DNA of 64,000 nt from Ulva prolifera (lineage: Eukaryota > Chlorophyta > Ulvophyceae > Ulvales > Ulvaceae). Shown piece by piece: positions 1-12,022 of the stretch; the first letter of the stretch is position 1, and each line of letters starts with the position of its first letter. Location: NCBI GenBank assembly GCA_023078555.1, contig CM041196.1, positions 310,001 to 374,000 of the forward strand. Reading direction: 5' to 3'. The position numbers were made by a program, and so were the translations under genes. A model generated the notes under the pieces. The model searched no databases, was not told the DNA's origin, and saw nothing but the letters and a program-made list of their open reading frames with translations.

Positions 1-1404
1 ATGCCGAAGGGGTAAACCAGCTGGAAACCCCCCTCAGACGACCGTACGCAACTCACAGGGCCTCCTCCTGTGCTATGTCTAGATCCTGGCAGGCCAGGTG
101 TCTTCGCGTTACAGTTGAGGATGTGGCAAGAATTTGTATTTGAGTTCAGAGGGCATTGGTGCAGACAACAGAGCTGTGCTGCCTCGCACCAGGCCAGCAG
201 GGTGCCGGGGCTATGCTCGTGGCACGCATTGTGAACAATAAATATCCCGGAAGCTGCGGGAACACTGCCTCAGAGCATGCAGTTGCCCTCCTGAACCAAC
301 CTTTGCACACAGCGCCAACGCTGGCTGCCGGATTGTTTTCTGCCTCAACACATGCTGCAATATCATCGACCATGCAGGCACACATGCGTGAGCCGCATGT
401 GAGATGCAATGTGGACAGTCAGTGTCTGATGATTGCACAGGTGCATCGCAGTCAGCAACACTCTGATTCTAATCTGTACCATCACACCAGCCAATGGAGC
501 AGCACCACATCCAAATTCAAGGCAGTGGCAATGAGCTCGGTCTTTCACTGCATGGCTTGCAGACCGTAGCCCACGGCTCGATGCGGGGGGCGGGGACGGG
601 CATACAACCTCCGGCCTCTGGCGTGATGGGCATCAAGACCTATAGCAGGCGAATGAAAATGAGCACATGAGTCGTAAACATTCGCTGGAGTAAGATCATG
701 TCGATGTCAAGTGAGTCGCTACCACGGCAATGCTGCTCTTCCACGATCAGCTTGTGCACAAAGCAATTCACTCAGCAAGATACACAATAGCGTAACAAAT
801 GCATATGAAAATACTCTGCTACAAATGCACGTGCTTGTCTGGGGGAAGACCGGTGAAACCGGGTCCCGCCTAGAACGAGCGTCACGGGCCACAAACACCG
901 ATCGCTGCATGCCCAGAGACTTCAAACCAAGCCCTGGTGCCCGCAGGCGTCAATACGTACCAGATATCAGCTGAGCACGCCTCTACATAGCTGTACATAT
1001 TCAGATCGTTCATCATTGCTTCTCGTCGGCCTGCCCGTGTATCATCGGCTTCTCGTAACGCGCAATAGGTGCACGCATCTGCTTGGCGTGAAAACAACTC
1101 CGCCGGTCACAAGACATTGATATTGTTCGGTCTTCTATTTGCGTTGTACCCGTCACTCCTCGCGCTATCAATATGATGTTCTTGTCCTCGTCCTCCAAGG
1201 GACAGGCATGCCTTCGGTTTCCCACTTGACTGCACATGCGTGTGACTATCGCGAATACGTCGCTAAAGTCACATATTGTGTGCAGGTATCGCGACCACTT
1301 GTGGGGGCTGGCCTCAGGACGCCACGGGTGCGAACTGATCCAGACGCGATGCCTCAGCGGCTGCGTCCGGCAGGCCCTTTGAAGAAAGAGATATGTGCAT
1401 GCAG
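1..1404. other. Upstream flank, no supported gene
   Basis: No open frame here looks like a known protein. The stretch probably contains the promoter and the unresolved first exon, encoding the transit peptide start, of the rubredoxin gene that follows. An in-frame ATG at 1393 sits just before a TGCAG acceptor, so it may be either a start or intron sequence. Confidence 0.4.
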
Positions 1405-2602
1405 GCAGCAGTCACAACGAAGAGAGTGTCCGTTCAAGCGGAGCCCAAAGAGAAGGATGTTTCTGCGGCCGCTCCTGAAATCGAGGTGTGGCACAGGCAC
1501 TCGATGCCATCACTTACGAAGCTGCTCAGGCCACATCAGGTGAACAGGCAAGCCTACTGCGTCAAATATAGTGCCTATGCAGAATCCAGACTCCGAAATT
1601 AACAGAAAAGCGAGGGAGGTCGAGGAGCTGAGGGCTCAAGAGAAGTTCATGAAGGTCGGTACTGGTGAAGCCGACTGCATCAGCTGTGGCTACCACTACG
1701 ACCCAAGCAAAGGCGATCCAGAGTTCCCTGTTGCACCTGGCACCAAGTTCCAGGTATGATCATACTGTGCTTTCAGACCATCATTCATCAGTTCAGAAGC
1801 ATGCGCCTGCCAATGGTCCTCACCTGCACCTACCTTGGCATGTCAACTCACACTGGCTGAAATCGTTTTCCTTTGCCTGTCATCAGATCTGATGGGCAGA
1901 AGTACCATCTTGCTGGGTTCCATTAGCAACCACTTCAGTGGCTTCAGCTCTCGAGAACCTCGAGTATGGTCAGGCAAGCAGGCCCGACTTACCTGTCTCA
2001 CTCCTCTTTCTCCAGCACAGCACTGTCTCACATATTGTACTTTCAATCTCGGTGTGTTAGCTCCTGTGCAGCGCTCTTATTGCGGTTTGACCGTGCACTA
2101 AGGCCAGCTCGGTGCAGACATTGCATGGAGCAGGTGCCATTACCTAGTTGCAGACCACATGTTATGCAGCAGCTCAATGGTTCCTTCAAAGAACCCTTGT
2201 GTTGAAGTGAACATTCTTAGGATTCCATTGCGCGGCACGGGAGCACATATCACCAGCTGTGCAGCTGCGGGATCCGCGCCCTGCGCCCCCCCCCTCCCCC
2301 CCCCGCATGACCCTCAATATACCAACAACTTCTCAAAATCCAGCATGCGCACTTGTGCAGCACTCAGCCATTCTGTAACAATGCATGGCTTGCAGGATCT
2401 CCCTCAGGGCTGGGCTTGCCCGGTCTGCTCGGCGGAACCCAAAACGTTCCAGGTGCTGGAGACTGAGGTTGCGGGGTTCGCTGTCAACCAGGGGTACGGC
2501 CTCGGCACGAACTCCATGACTGCGGGCCAGAAGTCGCTCCTCATCTACGGCTCTCTCGCCGTCTTCTTCTTACTGTTCCTCCTCGGATACTTCCTCGAGT
2601 AA
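1405..2602 (+). CDS. RBD1: Membrane-anchored plastid rubredoxin (RBD1-like), 5' end incomplete
   Basis: This is a one-iron electron carrier. In plants, green algae and cyanobacteria the family works in the thylakoid membrane in photosystem II assembly. Three exons are modelled: 1405-1485, 1583-1753 and 2396-2602, all joined in phase 0. The protein has a plastid-type N-terminus (KRVSVQAEP), a charged linker, and a rubredoxin fold whose four iron ligands are split over two exons: [10 protein letters not shown] in exon 2 and WACPVC in exon 3. A C-terminal anchor ([19 protein letters not shown]) precedes the stop at 2600-2602. The linker signature [15 protein letters not shown] before the anchor is characteristic of the phototroph-specific group, not of short bacterial rubredoxins. 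The start codon is not resolved: the ATG at 1393 would give a transit peptide that is too short, so an upstream exon is likely. Family identity is firm; exon 1 is inferred. Confidence 0.85.
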
Positions 2603-5600
2603 GCATGCTGCCGCAGACACCATCTGTGCACCCATGATCATGGCTGATTGTGGTCTTCAGAGCAGCCATACCCGCATATTGCACTATTCGTACCAGGCAC
2701 GGATGTCAGGTGTGTAATCGTCGTTCCGACATTGGCCGCCTCAGCCTCTGATCGGGATCTTCTACGCATGCCTCAATTGCTGATTGGGTAGCCACGCCCT
2801 CGGTCCAAGTCCGATGAACTGTTCCCTTTGCGGGATTGAGTTTGAGTGTCGATTGTGGAGCAGACAGTGGCAGCAGCTGTAGATATTGTTGAACAGGACA
2901 TGTGCAACAAACGAGCCTATGTGGTGCTCCAGAGAGAACTTAGTGTAAGTGCGTGTGGAGGCGGCGACTGAGTCAGATCGTAGAGCTGCACATGCCGCGG
3001 GGAGATGTCAATCTCAGGCTCCAGCGAGCAGGGTACAACGTTCCTGTGTGCCCGCCACAGCAGGCAACATGTGCCACGGCTGTTGAGGAACATCCATACT
3101 TGTAATGGTGGTTGTGCATAGATCGTATATGTTGCAAGATGCATCTGCTGTGCAGCAACAGGCCTGTAGTGTCAGTCACCATGCGCAGCGTTCCCAAGCT
3201 GCTGCAGCGGCATGTGCATGGTAGAACCCGTCCCATTGCCCCAATGCATCCACGGATATACATTCAGCACGTTCTCATGATTCTCGGAACATTGAATGAT
3301 AGTACCTCGACTGTGGAGCCAATGCAGTTGGTAGTCAGCATTTTGCCAGTACATGTAGTTGCGTTACAAGGACAAAGCACTGATGGCAGGTAGCATCGCG
3401 AGCAGCAACCAGAGGAACTGCACACCACGCAACCAGCCACACGCAGCTCACATCAGCACACCCACGCAACGCAGGCAACACATGATGCATCAGCACCTGC
3501 GCTGGCCACAGCCACACGCGAGCCCCCACACCCAGACCCCCATACATGTAGCGGTGTACACGATCAGCTATCGCAGTGGCAAGGCAAGTCACCAAGTACC
3601 ATTTGCACCGTCCCACACAGCTACGTGGGCCCTGCAGGCAGGCGCATGCTGCAGTGTACAGCATGAAACCGTAGCAGTCGTACTTCATGTAAGTATGATT
3701 GTCTCGTGTGCAAGTATGGCGCCGCCAGCATACCGTGAAATGCAAGTTCCCGTTTTATGTGTGTCATGTGATGTATCGCATGCGTCTGGCCGATGTGTCC
3801 ACTGCAACCAGGGCGATCGAACCTGACATCCACAGCTGTGTACAGGGCAAGTATGGACTGTGTGCTTGCACTTGCCTTGCGGATATTCGCGGGATTCCGG
3901 CTTAGACGTTGCTGCGGAATGTAGTACGTTCCGAAACACCCGAACAGACATCAGATGGGATGATTAAGATCGTTTTGCGATCATTCAGATGCAGAATCGT
4001 GAAACACCAGGTAGAGTTCTGTCCAGGCAACCAATTGTACACTGTGATGGCATACGAAGCAAGTATGGTGAGATGAGCTGTCCGCTTACAGCTATCGCAG
4101 ATTTCGTGTGTACGTAATCTTCGCCGCCTGACGCCATTATATCCTCCAACGTGGACACACCGCAGTTTGCATGCAGCTAGCAGTAATCACGTACAGGGAG
4201 AAAGCCGGGCAGCTCTGAGGCTGCTACTCAGGTGGATCTGTGACATCATAGGTGGATCCACGAGGAAGGGAAGATTCGGGCAGGACTTTCTCGCATTGTC
4301 CAGGTGCAGGCCACAGCACACTGGTGGTGCGCAGTGCGCGATCCTGTACCAGTTTCCAGAAAGGTGATCTATACCCCAAGACGCACGTACAGCAAGTCCT
4401 GCGAGTAGGTTTGCCAGCGTAATGCACACACAGGTTTCGATCAATATGCATGCGACCCTGGCCTACTATCACTAATGTCGATGGCACATAGCAGTGCACC
4501 CAGAATCCACGGTCGAGACGGGATAGGAGGACTACATTTAAATATTAACATTATCTTTGCAAGGAGTACAGGCTCTGTGAGGCCTGAGAGTAGTGATGCA
4601 TTGTTCGCGGAATGTGCGCAGCTTCCCGACAAACGTGTTCGGCATATCGAGGCATGGCTTGACACTGAGACCGACAAGGATCGACATCGAGCGTACACAT
4701 CGCCTTCAACCGTGATGCGTGAATCTGACAGCATAAATACCCAGTGCAGCCATTGTCAAGCTACTCAGTCGGTATATTTACATTTCCACACGCTTCCTTG
4801 AATCGTATAATAAAAAGCCTCGCTCCTCTCCAACGTTACCAGGTGCGTTGAACGTCTTCTTGTGAGCCATCAGCTCCACTGCCAGTTCCATCACTGGACA
4901 GCCGGAGAATCATATGTGTAGCTTGTAGCGTCTTGCTCCTCGTGTGGGTGGTGCTGCACACCAAGAAAGCTTGCGCACTGCCCGCCGCGGAAGCCTGAAC
5001 TCACTACGCGTGACGGAAGGAAGTTAGCCCTCTAGGCATCGCTCAGCTTACCTGGTATCATGTCGGCATACAGATTGCCAAGCTGTAATAAGGCCCTGCG
5101 TACAGGTTAATCACTTTCGTCTCGAAGCTCCCTCGGATCTCCACACCAAGCAACAGGTACGTTCTCCAGCCCAATTCTCAATTCTTTCATGCCAAACAGC
5201 AGCATGCAGTAGCATGAATGATCTTGCCTATAGTTGAGGCACGTTTGCGAGGCCTGCATGCGTTTGAATCAATCCAGTACTTGGGCTTGATACCTGGCCT
5301 CGGACACTCGGTGAACATGTTTTGCATCCCTCTGACAAAGTTGATATCCTTGTACCAAATTCTGCACGCCATAGTCGATATGCAGTTCTATCAGCACTAC
5401 TTGCCGTTGTTTCAGCTGTTCGATTCGTTCCGTCCGCCTGCAGCTAAGCGCAATCGCCCATGGCCAGCGTTGTCGTCCTTGCACATATCTCCTACACAAT
5501 CGATGATGTACATGTCTGTTGGTGTTCAGTACGGATCACGTTCATGCGTGTGCGACAGCAGCCTGCTCCTCATATCAAGGGCATTCACACCGATTGCTGC

Positions 5601-5633
5601 TGCTGCGATGGCCATGCCTGCCACTACAATGAA
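2603..5633. other. Intergenic, no supported gene
   Basis: About 3 kb on both strands show only short open frames with no recognisable domains, low-complexity composition and no consistent splice-linked coding signal. A TGTAA word (the usual green-algal polyadenylation signal) at about 2713 could end the rubredoxin transcript. A locally AT-rich patch lies near 4530-4560. A lineage-specific gene cannot be excluded. Confidence 0.4.
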
Positions 5634-6248
5634 ATGAATGCAGGCACGATGATCAACACTGCCGTGACATCCGCCTGCTTCGGCATCCTCCTGGCTGGTA
5701 CCAGCGCCCGCTCCGTGGTCGGGGAATATGGTGGCTATGGTGATGAGCTTGGCATGTACGGCGAGTATGGGGCATACGGAGGCCTCTTCGGCGCATACGG
5801 CGGCGAAGGTGATGACACGGAGTCCTCCGAAGGACGTGACCATTCTGATGGCACAACTTGCCGCGCAGGCGAAGCATGTGAGATGGGTGATGACGTCGAT
5901 GACGATGAGGCGGACGTCGATGACATGACCGATGACTTCGATGATTCAGACGAGGTGGGAGAAGATGATGACGATGAGACCCTTGACCCGGAGGCATCCG
6001 ATGACGATCGTCCTGCTCGCACGCCGCCCGTCAACCCGGCGGCAGTGCCCAACCCCACAACTCAGACCAACAGCCCCACTCCATCTGTTCCTACGCCTCC
6101 CACTGGCTCAACGCCAACCATCAACACAGAGAACACTCGCGCTACACCTGCTGTTGATCCTGCACAGGAAAGCGCTGCCGTGTCCCTTTCAGGCAGCTTT
6201 GTGTTTGCTTCTATCGCACTCGTTGCTGGAGGTGCCATGCTGATGTAA
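5634..6248 (+). CDS. Acidic, probably GPI-anchored surface protein
   Basis: This is a single-exon frame of 204 residues. From the ATG at 5634 it shows a hydrophobic N-terminal segment ending TSACFGILLAGTSA that reads as a secretory signal peptide. A Tyr/Gly-rich stretch follows (GGYGDELGMYGEYGAYGG), then an Asp/Glu-dense block of about 60 residues, a Pro/Thr linker (about residues 130-165), and a C-terminal hydrophobic tail (GSFVFASIALVAGGAMLM) with no basic residues after it. That order is typical of GPI-anchored wall or surface proteins, with the Pro/Thr part probably O-glycosylated. The acidic block could bind calcium or cationic polymers; this is inference. The frame opens upstream to 5460, but the upstream part lacks a leader, so the internal ATG is preferred. 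I do not recognise a family. A type I membrane protein is the alternative reading. Confidence 0.6.
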   Translation: MNAGTMINTAVTSACFGILLAGTSARSVVGEYGGYGDELGMYGEYGAYGGLFGAYGGEGDDTESSEGRDHSDGTTCRAGEACEMGDDVDDDEADVDDMTDDFDDSDEVGEDDDDETLDPEASDDDRPARTPPVNPAAVPNPTTQTNSPTPSVPTPPTGSTPTINTENTRATPAVDPAQESAAVSLSGSFVFASIALVAGGAMLM

Positions 6249-7817
6249 GTTGGAGGGATAGCAAATAAGTCTGCAGGAGGTGTCTCCCTGACGTATTTAC
6301 AGAATGTAGAGAGCAGATTAGGGTGTAGGAACAATGGATCAAAGATGGCATGTTGCCTATGCAACCGGCTCTGGACCAGCACTTGCGTGTTTTTTGCTCA
6401 CGATGTCTGTGTTCAGGCAGGTACGGCGTTGAGTTGTCCATGCGCGTGTAGGCAGGTATTATATTATCTTTCATATGTGGGAGCGCGACACCTTCTGTAA
6501 AGATTTCCGACAATTGTTTGAATTGCATCATGTCCATGTATGTACAAGGGCAGAGTAATCTTCAGTGCACACTGGTTCCTGCTATGATTGCATCCTGACC
6601 TGAGTATCGAACAGCATGCAATTACTGTCGCATGAAAACGTTTCCGGGCAGTCCTGCAATGTATCATAGATGAAGTGCTGTTGATCATATGATTGTTGCA
6701 GCTGTGTGAGAAGCTTGACACAAATGGCATCTCGTGTGATCTGAAATAGAAATCAGCTTTCCATCAGCCACGCATTCCTGAAAGGACTGACTGAACACAT
6801 CCCACCACCTGCTGCAGGAACCATGGTGCTTACCAACGCCTGTGTTGCTGATGTTGGTATGCTCGATCAGAATTCGAGGTGGAATAGGCAGTTTTCTGCT
6901 GCGCCACTTGGTGGTGTGCATTGGCGATGCTGGCATACACAACATCTTGGCTGGTCACTGTGACCGTTCTGAGGGACAGCACTTTCCTGCCTTGCACACA
7001 AGCATGTCCGAGTTCAAACGCTCGGGGTGATTTTGGAGGATAAGTATACTTCACATGTGACCCGGGCACATGCACCAGCATCTAAAAAATGTACTGCGCC
7101 TGGTTAGGCAGAATAATGTACAAAGCATCGGTGACGTATTGCTTCACAATGGCTGAAATCTGCATCCAGTGATGTGGGTCTGCTACCCGACAGACTTGTA
7201 GTTGTTGTGGAATGTGTTCTGGGAATGTTTACAGTGCCAGTGCATAGGCTCACGCAGCAAGGAAGGCATCACTCAGCCAAGCCGGTATCCTTCAACAATC
7301 TCAATCACATCACCCAAAGCCGAGCGTGCCTGACATCACGGCATGAACGACAGGAAACACAGCACCCACAGGGAAATTTATGATTCCTGGGTGACTGCTG
7401 TTGCACCGAGGTCAAGTGGCTGGAGATGCCCCTCAGCATGCCTGTGCTGTTGCTCCGCACATGTTGACCTATTTGAACTGCTCACACACCCGCTGCCATC
7501 GTTGCCTGGGTGTGACGCCTGCCTTCCTCATTTTCAGGCCACACACAGCCCACATGTCAGGCGCTGTGCACCTGCGCGACCTCACTGCTACCCGGCAAGC
7601 CAGCTCAGGCTAGGCAGCGCTGAACCCCCAGCGTTCCCCTGCCCCGCCTGGGCCTCGCCGCATCTTCACCGTGCATGCATGATCTCCATCTGGACGCACA
7701 CTTGCTTGATTTGGGGGACCCCAGCATGATCGGGGGAACATCGCGCCGCGAGCAGGCGCACTCAAAGCCACAGGCGCACTCAAAGCCACAGGCGCACCGG
7801 CTGCCACCTGGCCGTCG
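6249..7817. other. Intergenic between convergent genes
   Basis: This lies between the 3' ends of the acidic surface protein (+) and the RETICULATA-related gene (-). It should hold two 3' UTRs and terminators. No convincing coding sequence was found. A short tandem repeat lies at 7753-7798. Confidence 0.45.
7753..7798. repeat. 18-bp tandem repeat, about 2.5 copies
   Basis: The unit caggcgcactcaaagcca is repeated exactly at 7753-7770 and 7771-7788 and then partially to 7798. It sits 20 bp past the stop codon of the minus-strand RETICULATA-related gene, so it would be in the 3' UTR. Confidence 0.9.
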
Positions 7818-10399
7818 CTACTGCACCCCGAAGAAGCGAGCCATGTCTATGAAGTTCTCGCCGCCGATGACATTGTTCACGAAGCGTATCGCCACCGTTG
7901 CGCCATACGCCACCTGCACCCCAACAGCCACGCCTCACCGCCTGTCACATGTGGCGTGAGCGCATCGCACCGCCCACCTTTCATCCTTCCATGCTCCATC
8001 AGTGCAGCTGCCACACAGGCGCCGGCGCCGGCCAATCCACCCGACGCCTCAACGCGCCAGACACTCACCTGATCGTGGAATGGTTGCCTGTCTGACAGCG
8101 GCCCCTGTGCAGCACACGTACCGCGCAAGCCCAATGAGATACAATTGCATAGAATTTTCTATGGAACAGGACTCCGAGGGGACATGCGATGGAATCGATG
8201 GCAGGTGCAGGAAACAAAAAAGGCAGGCTGCGGCGCACCTGCGGGACGCGGCGCGCGATGGTGCCATCCACGAGGCGCTCGAGGCCAAACACCGCCTGGT
8301 AGCGCAGGTTCGAGGAGGCGCCCATGAAGAGCCCCCAGACGAGCGCCGTCTTCAGCAGCGGCGGCGGGTCGACCGCGAACTCGCCGTCGGGGCTGCCGGC
8401 GCGCCGCGCCATCATCGCGCTGTTCGCGATGCCCTGCCCGATGAGGCCACACGCCATGCCGGCGAGCGAGTACTCGAGGAACTTGACGCCGATGCATGCG
8501 GCGCGCGCGCCCACGGAGTACTCACGCACGCCACGGATGCCTTTCTCAAACACTGCGCTCGGCACCTTGTCCAGCATCCGCTGCATCCCTGCACCACGGC
8601 GCGCCAACTTGCTGTCTACTCTGGGCTCAGCTGGCATCACCCCGCTGCGGCTGAGCACGGGACGTCACAGCTGGGTGAGGCGCGACCAGGGCAGCCGCCA
8701 GGCAGCGCTCCCGCCCTGCATCTGCAGTTCCTAAGATTCCTCAGAGCTCTGAACTCATGCTCATGTGCAAAGGCGGGCGCAACGCGTTAGGTCGGCTGTT
8801 GCTGCGGCATTTGCACCCGCACATGTTTCCGCTCGTGTGGCGTTGCACCGCGCTTGCACAACACCCGTCAGTCCGGGAGTGTGGGGCAGGCAGGCAGCCT
8901 GCAGCAGATGCACTCCCCCATGCCGCCATGCACCACGGCACGCGCCCCACAGCTCTGCCATGAGCAGGTGCTGCCTGGCCGCAGCGTGGCCGTAGTTCTG
9001 TACATGTCACCCCAAGATGCAAAGGAGTGTGGTGCAATTGACCACATACTGCAGCTGGAGGGCTTCAAGCAGCGATGGGAAGCTGCTGCAAAGCAGAACT
9101 GTCTTGGACCTCAGTCCCGGCGAGGCAGCATGACACCGAGGCCAAGGTGGCGCGCACCAGTGGTCGCGGCCTTGCGCTTGCGGCCGATGATGGCAGTCGG
9201 CGCGAGCAGGCCGACGAGCACGACGTCCAGCACGAGCCCGACGAGCAGGTCCGAGAGGTAGAACTCGAGCTCGTTCCAGAAGTCGTCGCCGCGCTTGCGC
9301 ACCTCGGCGAAGGTCGCGCACGCGCTGTCGATCGTGATCTCCGCGCCGACCTTGAACAGGAAGCGGCGGTCGTACACTAGGCGGTCGCGGAACCACGGCA
9401 GCGCGCGCGACAGCCACCCGGCCAGAAGCGAGCGCTGCAGCAGCAGGTACGCCTCGACCGCGGAGCGCTTGATGCCCTCGGCCGAGGCGGTCGCGAGGTA
9501 GTCAGCCGGGAGGCTCACGCCGGCGGCTGCGGCTGCGGCGAGGGCCTGCGGCACAACGGCGGAGTGAGGACAGCGTCGGGGTGGGTGGGGGTTGTCGGAT
9601 AGGCGTGCGCTGAGGCAGCGGCGAGAGGATGGTGGAGGGGGTGGGGGTGGGTTTGGGGGTGGAGCGTCAATGTCGATGTCGCAGTGCGTGGCTGTTGGTT
9701 CGAGGCATGGCTGGGCTGTGTGGTTTGGTGGGGCAGGGCAGGACGTGGCTGCGAGTGGTGCCGGCTACGTAGATGACGGCTGCATGCGTTGAGGATTCGT
9801 GAACGTGTGCTGGCATGGACAAAGCCTCCTGAGTCACCGGACAGCCATAGATGGTCGCTGCAGACATTGGCCGAGGCAGCATTGCATTCGCGCTGAGCCC
9901 GGTCGGCCTGCGAACCTCGATACGCCATCGTCATGGTAAGACAGCTGCACACACAATCATCCAGGAAAGATGGCGGCAGTAGGAGGCCGTACTTGATCAT
10001 AATTTAGGTACTCCTCATCGTCGTCGTCACCGTTGCCTCCGTTCCCGCCCGAACCCCCAGCACCGGATCCACCATTGCTTCCTGAGCCAGAGCCTCCACT
10101 AGAATCTAATTGTGTGCTTGGGGTCTCAGCGCGTGCTGTTATTATCCGTGGCTGCCGGCTGTGCTGGCATTTGTTTCGCGAGCGCAGTACCGACGGCACA
10201 ATACGGGTGGGCCCCAAGCTTCGGTGCAGGCCCTGAAAACATCGGAACACGGCCCATGAGTGTAGCGTAAAAGCTTGTGTCGTGTGCAGCCACCGGCACG
10301 TTACGCTGCATGGGCGACCTCGTGCACACAGACGCGAGAACGGCGAGTGTACCGTCAGGAATGAGGCAGACCAAAAGATGTGACGTACCAGTGGCATGT
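7818..10399 (-). CDS. RETICULATA-related plastid membrane protein (DUF3411)
   Basis: Members of this plant family sit in the chloroplast envelope and affect leaf cell proliferation and metabolite supply; the molecular activity is unknown. Modelled exons in transcript order: about 10247-9993 (possibly preceded by a mini-exon at 10399-10391), 9545-9137, 8588-8239 and 7913-7818. Junction phases agree (0, 1, 0). The N-terminus is basic and transit-like and is followed by a Gly/Ser run and an acidic DDDDEEYLNYDQ patch, as in plant homologues. Exon 2 holds FLFKVGAEITIDSACATFAEV and the hydrophobic LLVGLVLDVVLVGLLAPTA. Exon 3 holds LEYSLAGMACGLIGQGIAN and PPLLKTALVWGLFMGASSNLRY. The last exon gives IRFVNNVIGGENFIDMARFFGVQ in pieces matching the family C-terminus. 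At least two or three membrane segments are visible. The start codon remains uncertain: ATG at 10399 followed by a GTACGT donor is the best candidate. Confidence 0.85.
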
Positions 10400-11218
10400 T
10401 CAAGGCGCCTATTCCAATGTCTAGCACATCATTGATTAGCGTGTGCGACGAAGTTAGGAAGTCACGACACAGGCTAATTCGTTGCCAGCCCACGATGGCG
10501 CATCACATGAAACATGCGCGGGATGACCGTAGTCAGTACCTGCAGTGACGTCTACGCAACGCTGTCGCCAGTTGCTGGTCATGCTGCTGCGTGCTGTTCC
10601 GGCAAGGTCGTCTGCCTCCTTGCCCCGTTGTCCATTGTGAATTGCGCTGTGGCGCAGGCGGCCATGTGATCCTCGAGTAACAGCGTTGTGACTGGTTGCC
10701 CCATGACCATGCGCTAAAGTGGACATCAAATGTTCCAAGGCAATGTGGATCTTGGATGAAGCAGGAATCTCAAAATGTATGAATGCGCAAGCTGCTCAAA
10801 AGAACTCCAAAACTCTACATTTCCGCAAGACTCGCACTTCGACCGGTGCTGAGCACGCCGCGCTGCACGAAGCGTGGGTGCTTTCGTGCTAATTTTGATT
10901 GTCCTGGCAGACTCTGCTCCAATCCTGGCGATGGCCCTAATGCTTTCAGGTCACCAACAGGCATGCTGCGGGTGCCTGCAGTCAAGGGCCGGCATCCCGC
11001 GAAGAATGACACCCACCAAGGCACGAAACTTCAGGAATTTTCAGCTGATGAGACTCTTGTAACAATAATCACTGACTTCACGCCGGCTATAGTGCAGGCA
11101 GTGCTCAGCACGAGGTGTTGCAAGTACTCCACTCCCAGCACTGCCGCAGCCCCTGACGTCATGCCAAGTCAAGCTCCTAACAGGCTCAGACTGCGAGCTG
11201 GCCGTTGCATTTTATCCC
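10400..11218. other. Divergent intergenic region
   Basis: This lies between the minus-strand RETICULATA-related gene and the plus-strand gene starting near 11219. Both promoters must be here. A basic open frame at 10783-11040 could be an upstream transit-peptide exon of the next gene, but I could not find a phase-consistent junction. Confidence 0.4.
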
Positions 11219-12022
11219 ATGTTCGCATATGATGCATCTTCGGGGACAGGACTGGGAGAAGTTAAGCCACTTGGTGAAGGGAAAGTGAGCATGGAGTTTG
11301 ATCCGGCCACAATCGATATACCTGCACTGAACTTCCGAACCACTCGAGTCCTGGGCCTGCCTATTCCCCCGCCGCTGAAGATTGTGATAGATGCGTCTGA
11401 ACTGAAGGTACGGGTTCAGGCAATGATCTTCTGCCGCATGCCAAGCTCATGCCACAATTCAGGCTGTGCAGAGTTCTGGGATCTCTGAGCGTATGTGTGT
11501 ACGCATGATCACATAGCCATAGCCATATCAAAGTAGGATGTTCGAGATGGTTGGCAGTGACCGAAACGGGCGGGCGCTGAATTGCTGATGATTTCCCTGG
11601 AACTAAAGTATGGAACTGTTAGTCGAGGCATACGTCTGAAGTTCAAGCTTTGTTCACTTCTCAGTATCAACAGGACAGAGATCAGGAATGGACGTGGAAA
11701 CTTGATATTTACGGTACAAATCGTCGTGCAGGGCTGGCTAGACACAGAAACAGGCCAAGCGGAACTAAGCTTTGATGCAGAGTTCACATTCACCGCAGGC
11801 CCAATATACAAGCCACCGTCACTGAAGGTCAAGACCGTTCTGTCAACGGAACATTCCACTGGAAGATTCAGGTCAGCGTCCGGCGAACGGTTCGTTGGAA
11901 GCAAAGGCAAGCTGGTGGGCATTGCGGACGTTCCCAAGACAGGTGACTGGCTCCTTGATAACTTTTTGCAGCTCCCAACAGATGCATTTGCTCTCCTATC
12001 AGCAGAACTAGAGATCATGTAA
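11219..12022 (+). CDS. Conserved-looking protein of unknown function, 5' end incomplete
   Basis: Two exons join in phase 0: 11219-11407 (donor GTACGG) and 11732-12022 (acceptor GTGCAG). They encode about 160 residues. The product has short beta-rich segments (VSMEFDPATIDIPALNFRT, LPIPPPLKIVIDASELK, AELSFDAEFTFTAGPIYKPP) and ends DNFLQLPTDAFALLSAELEIM before the stop at 12020-12022. Alternating hydrophobic strands and proline turns suggest a lipocalin-like or plastid-lipid-type beta fold; this is only an impression. The sequence reads like a conserved green-lineage plastid protein, but I cannot name a family. The in-frame ATG at 11219 lacks a targeting peptide, so a 5' exon probably lies in 10783-11200. 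The second exon starts inside a longer open frame that is otherwise intronic. Confidence 0.6.

Noticed and set aside
7343..7729. 128-codon plus-strand frame
   Set aside because: His/Cys/Pro-rich low-complexity translation with no family resemblance, located in a convergent 3' flank.
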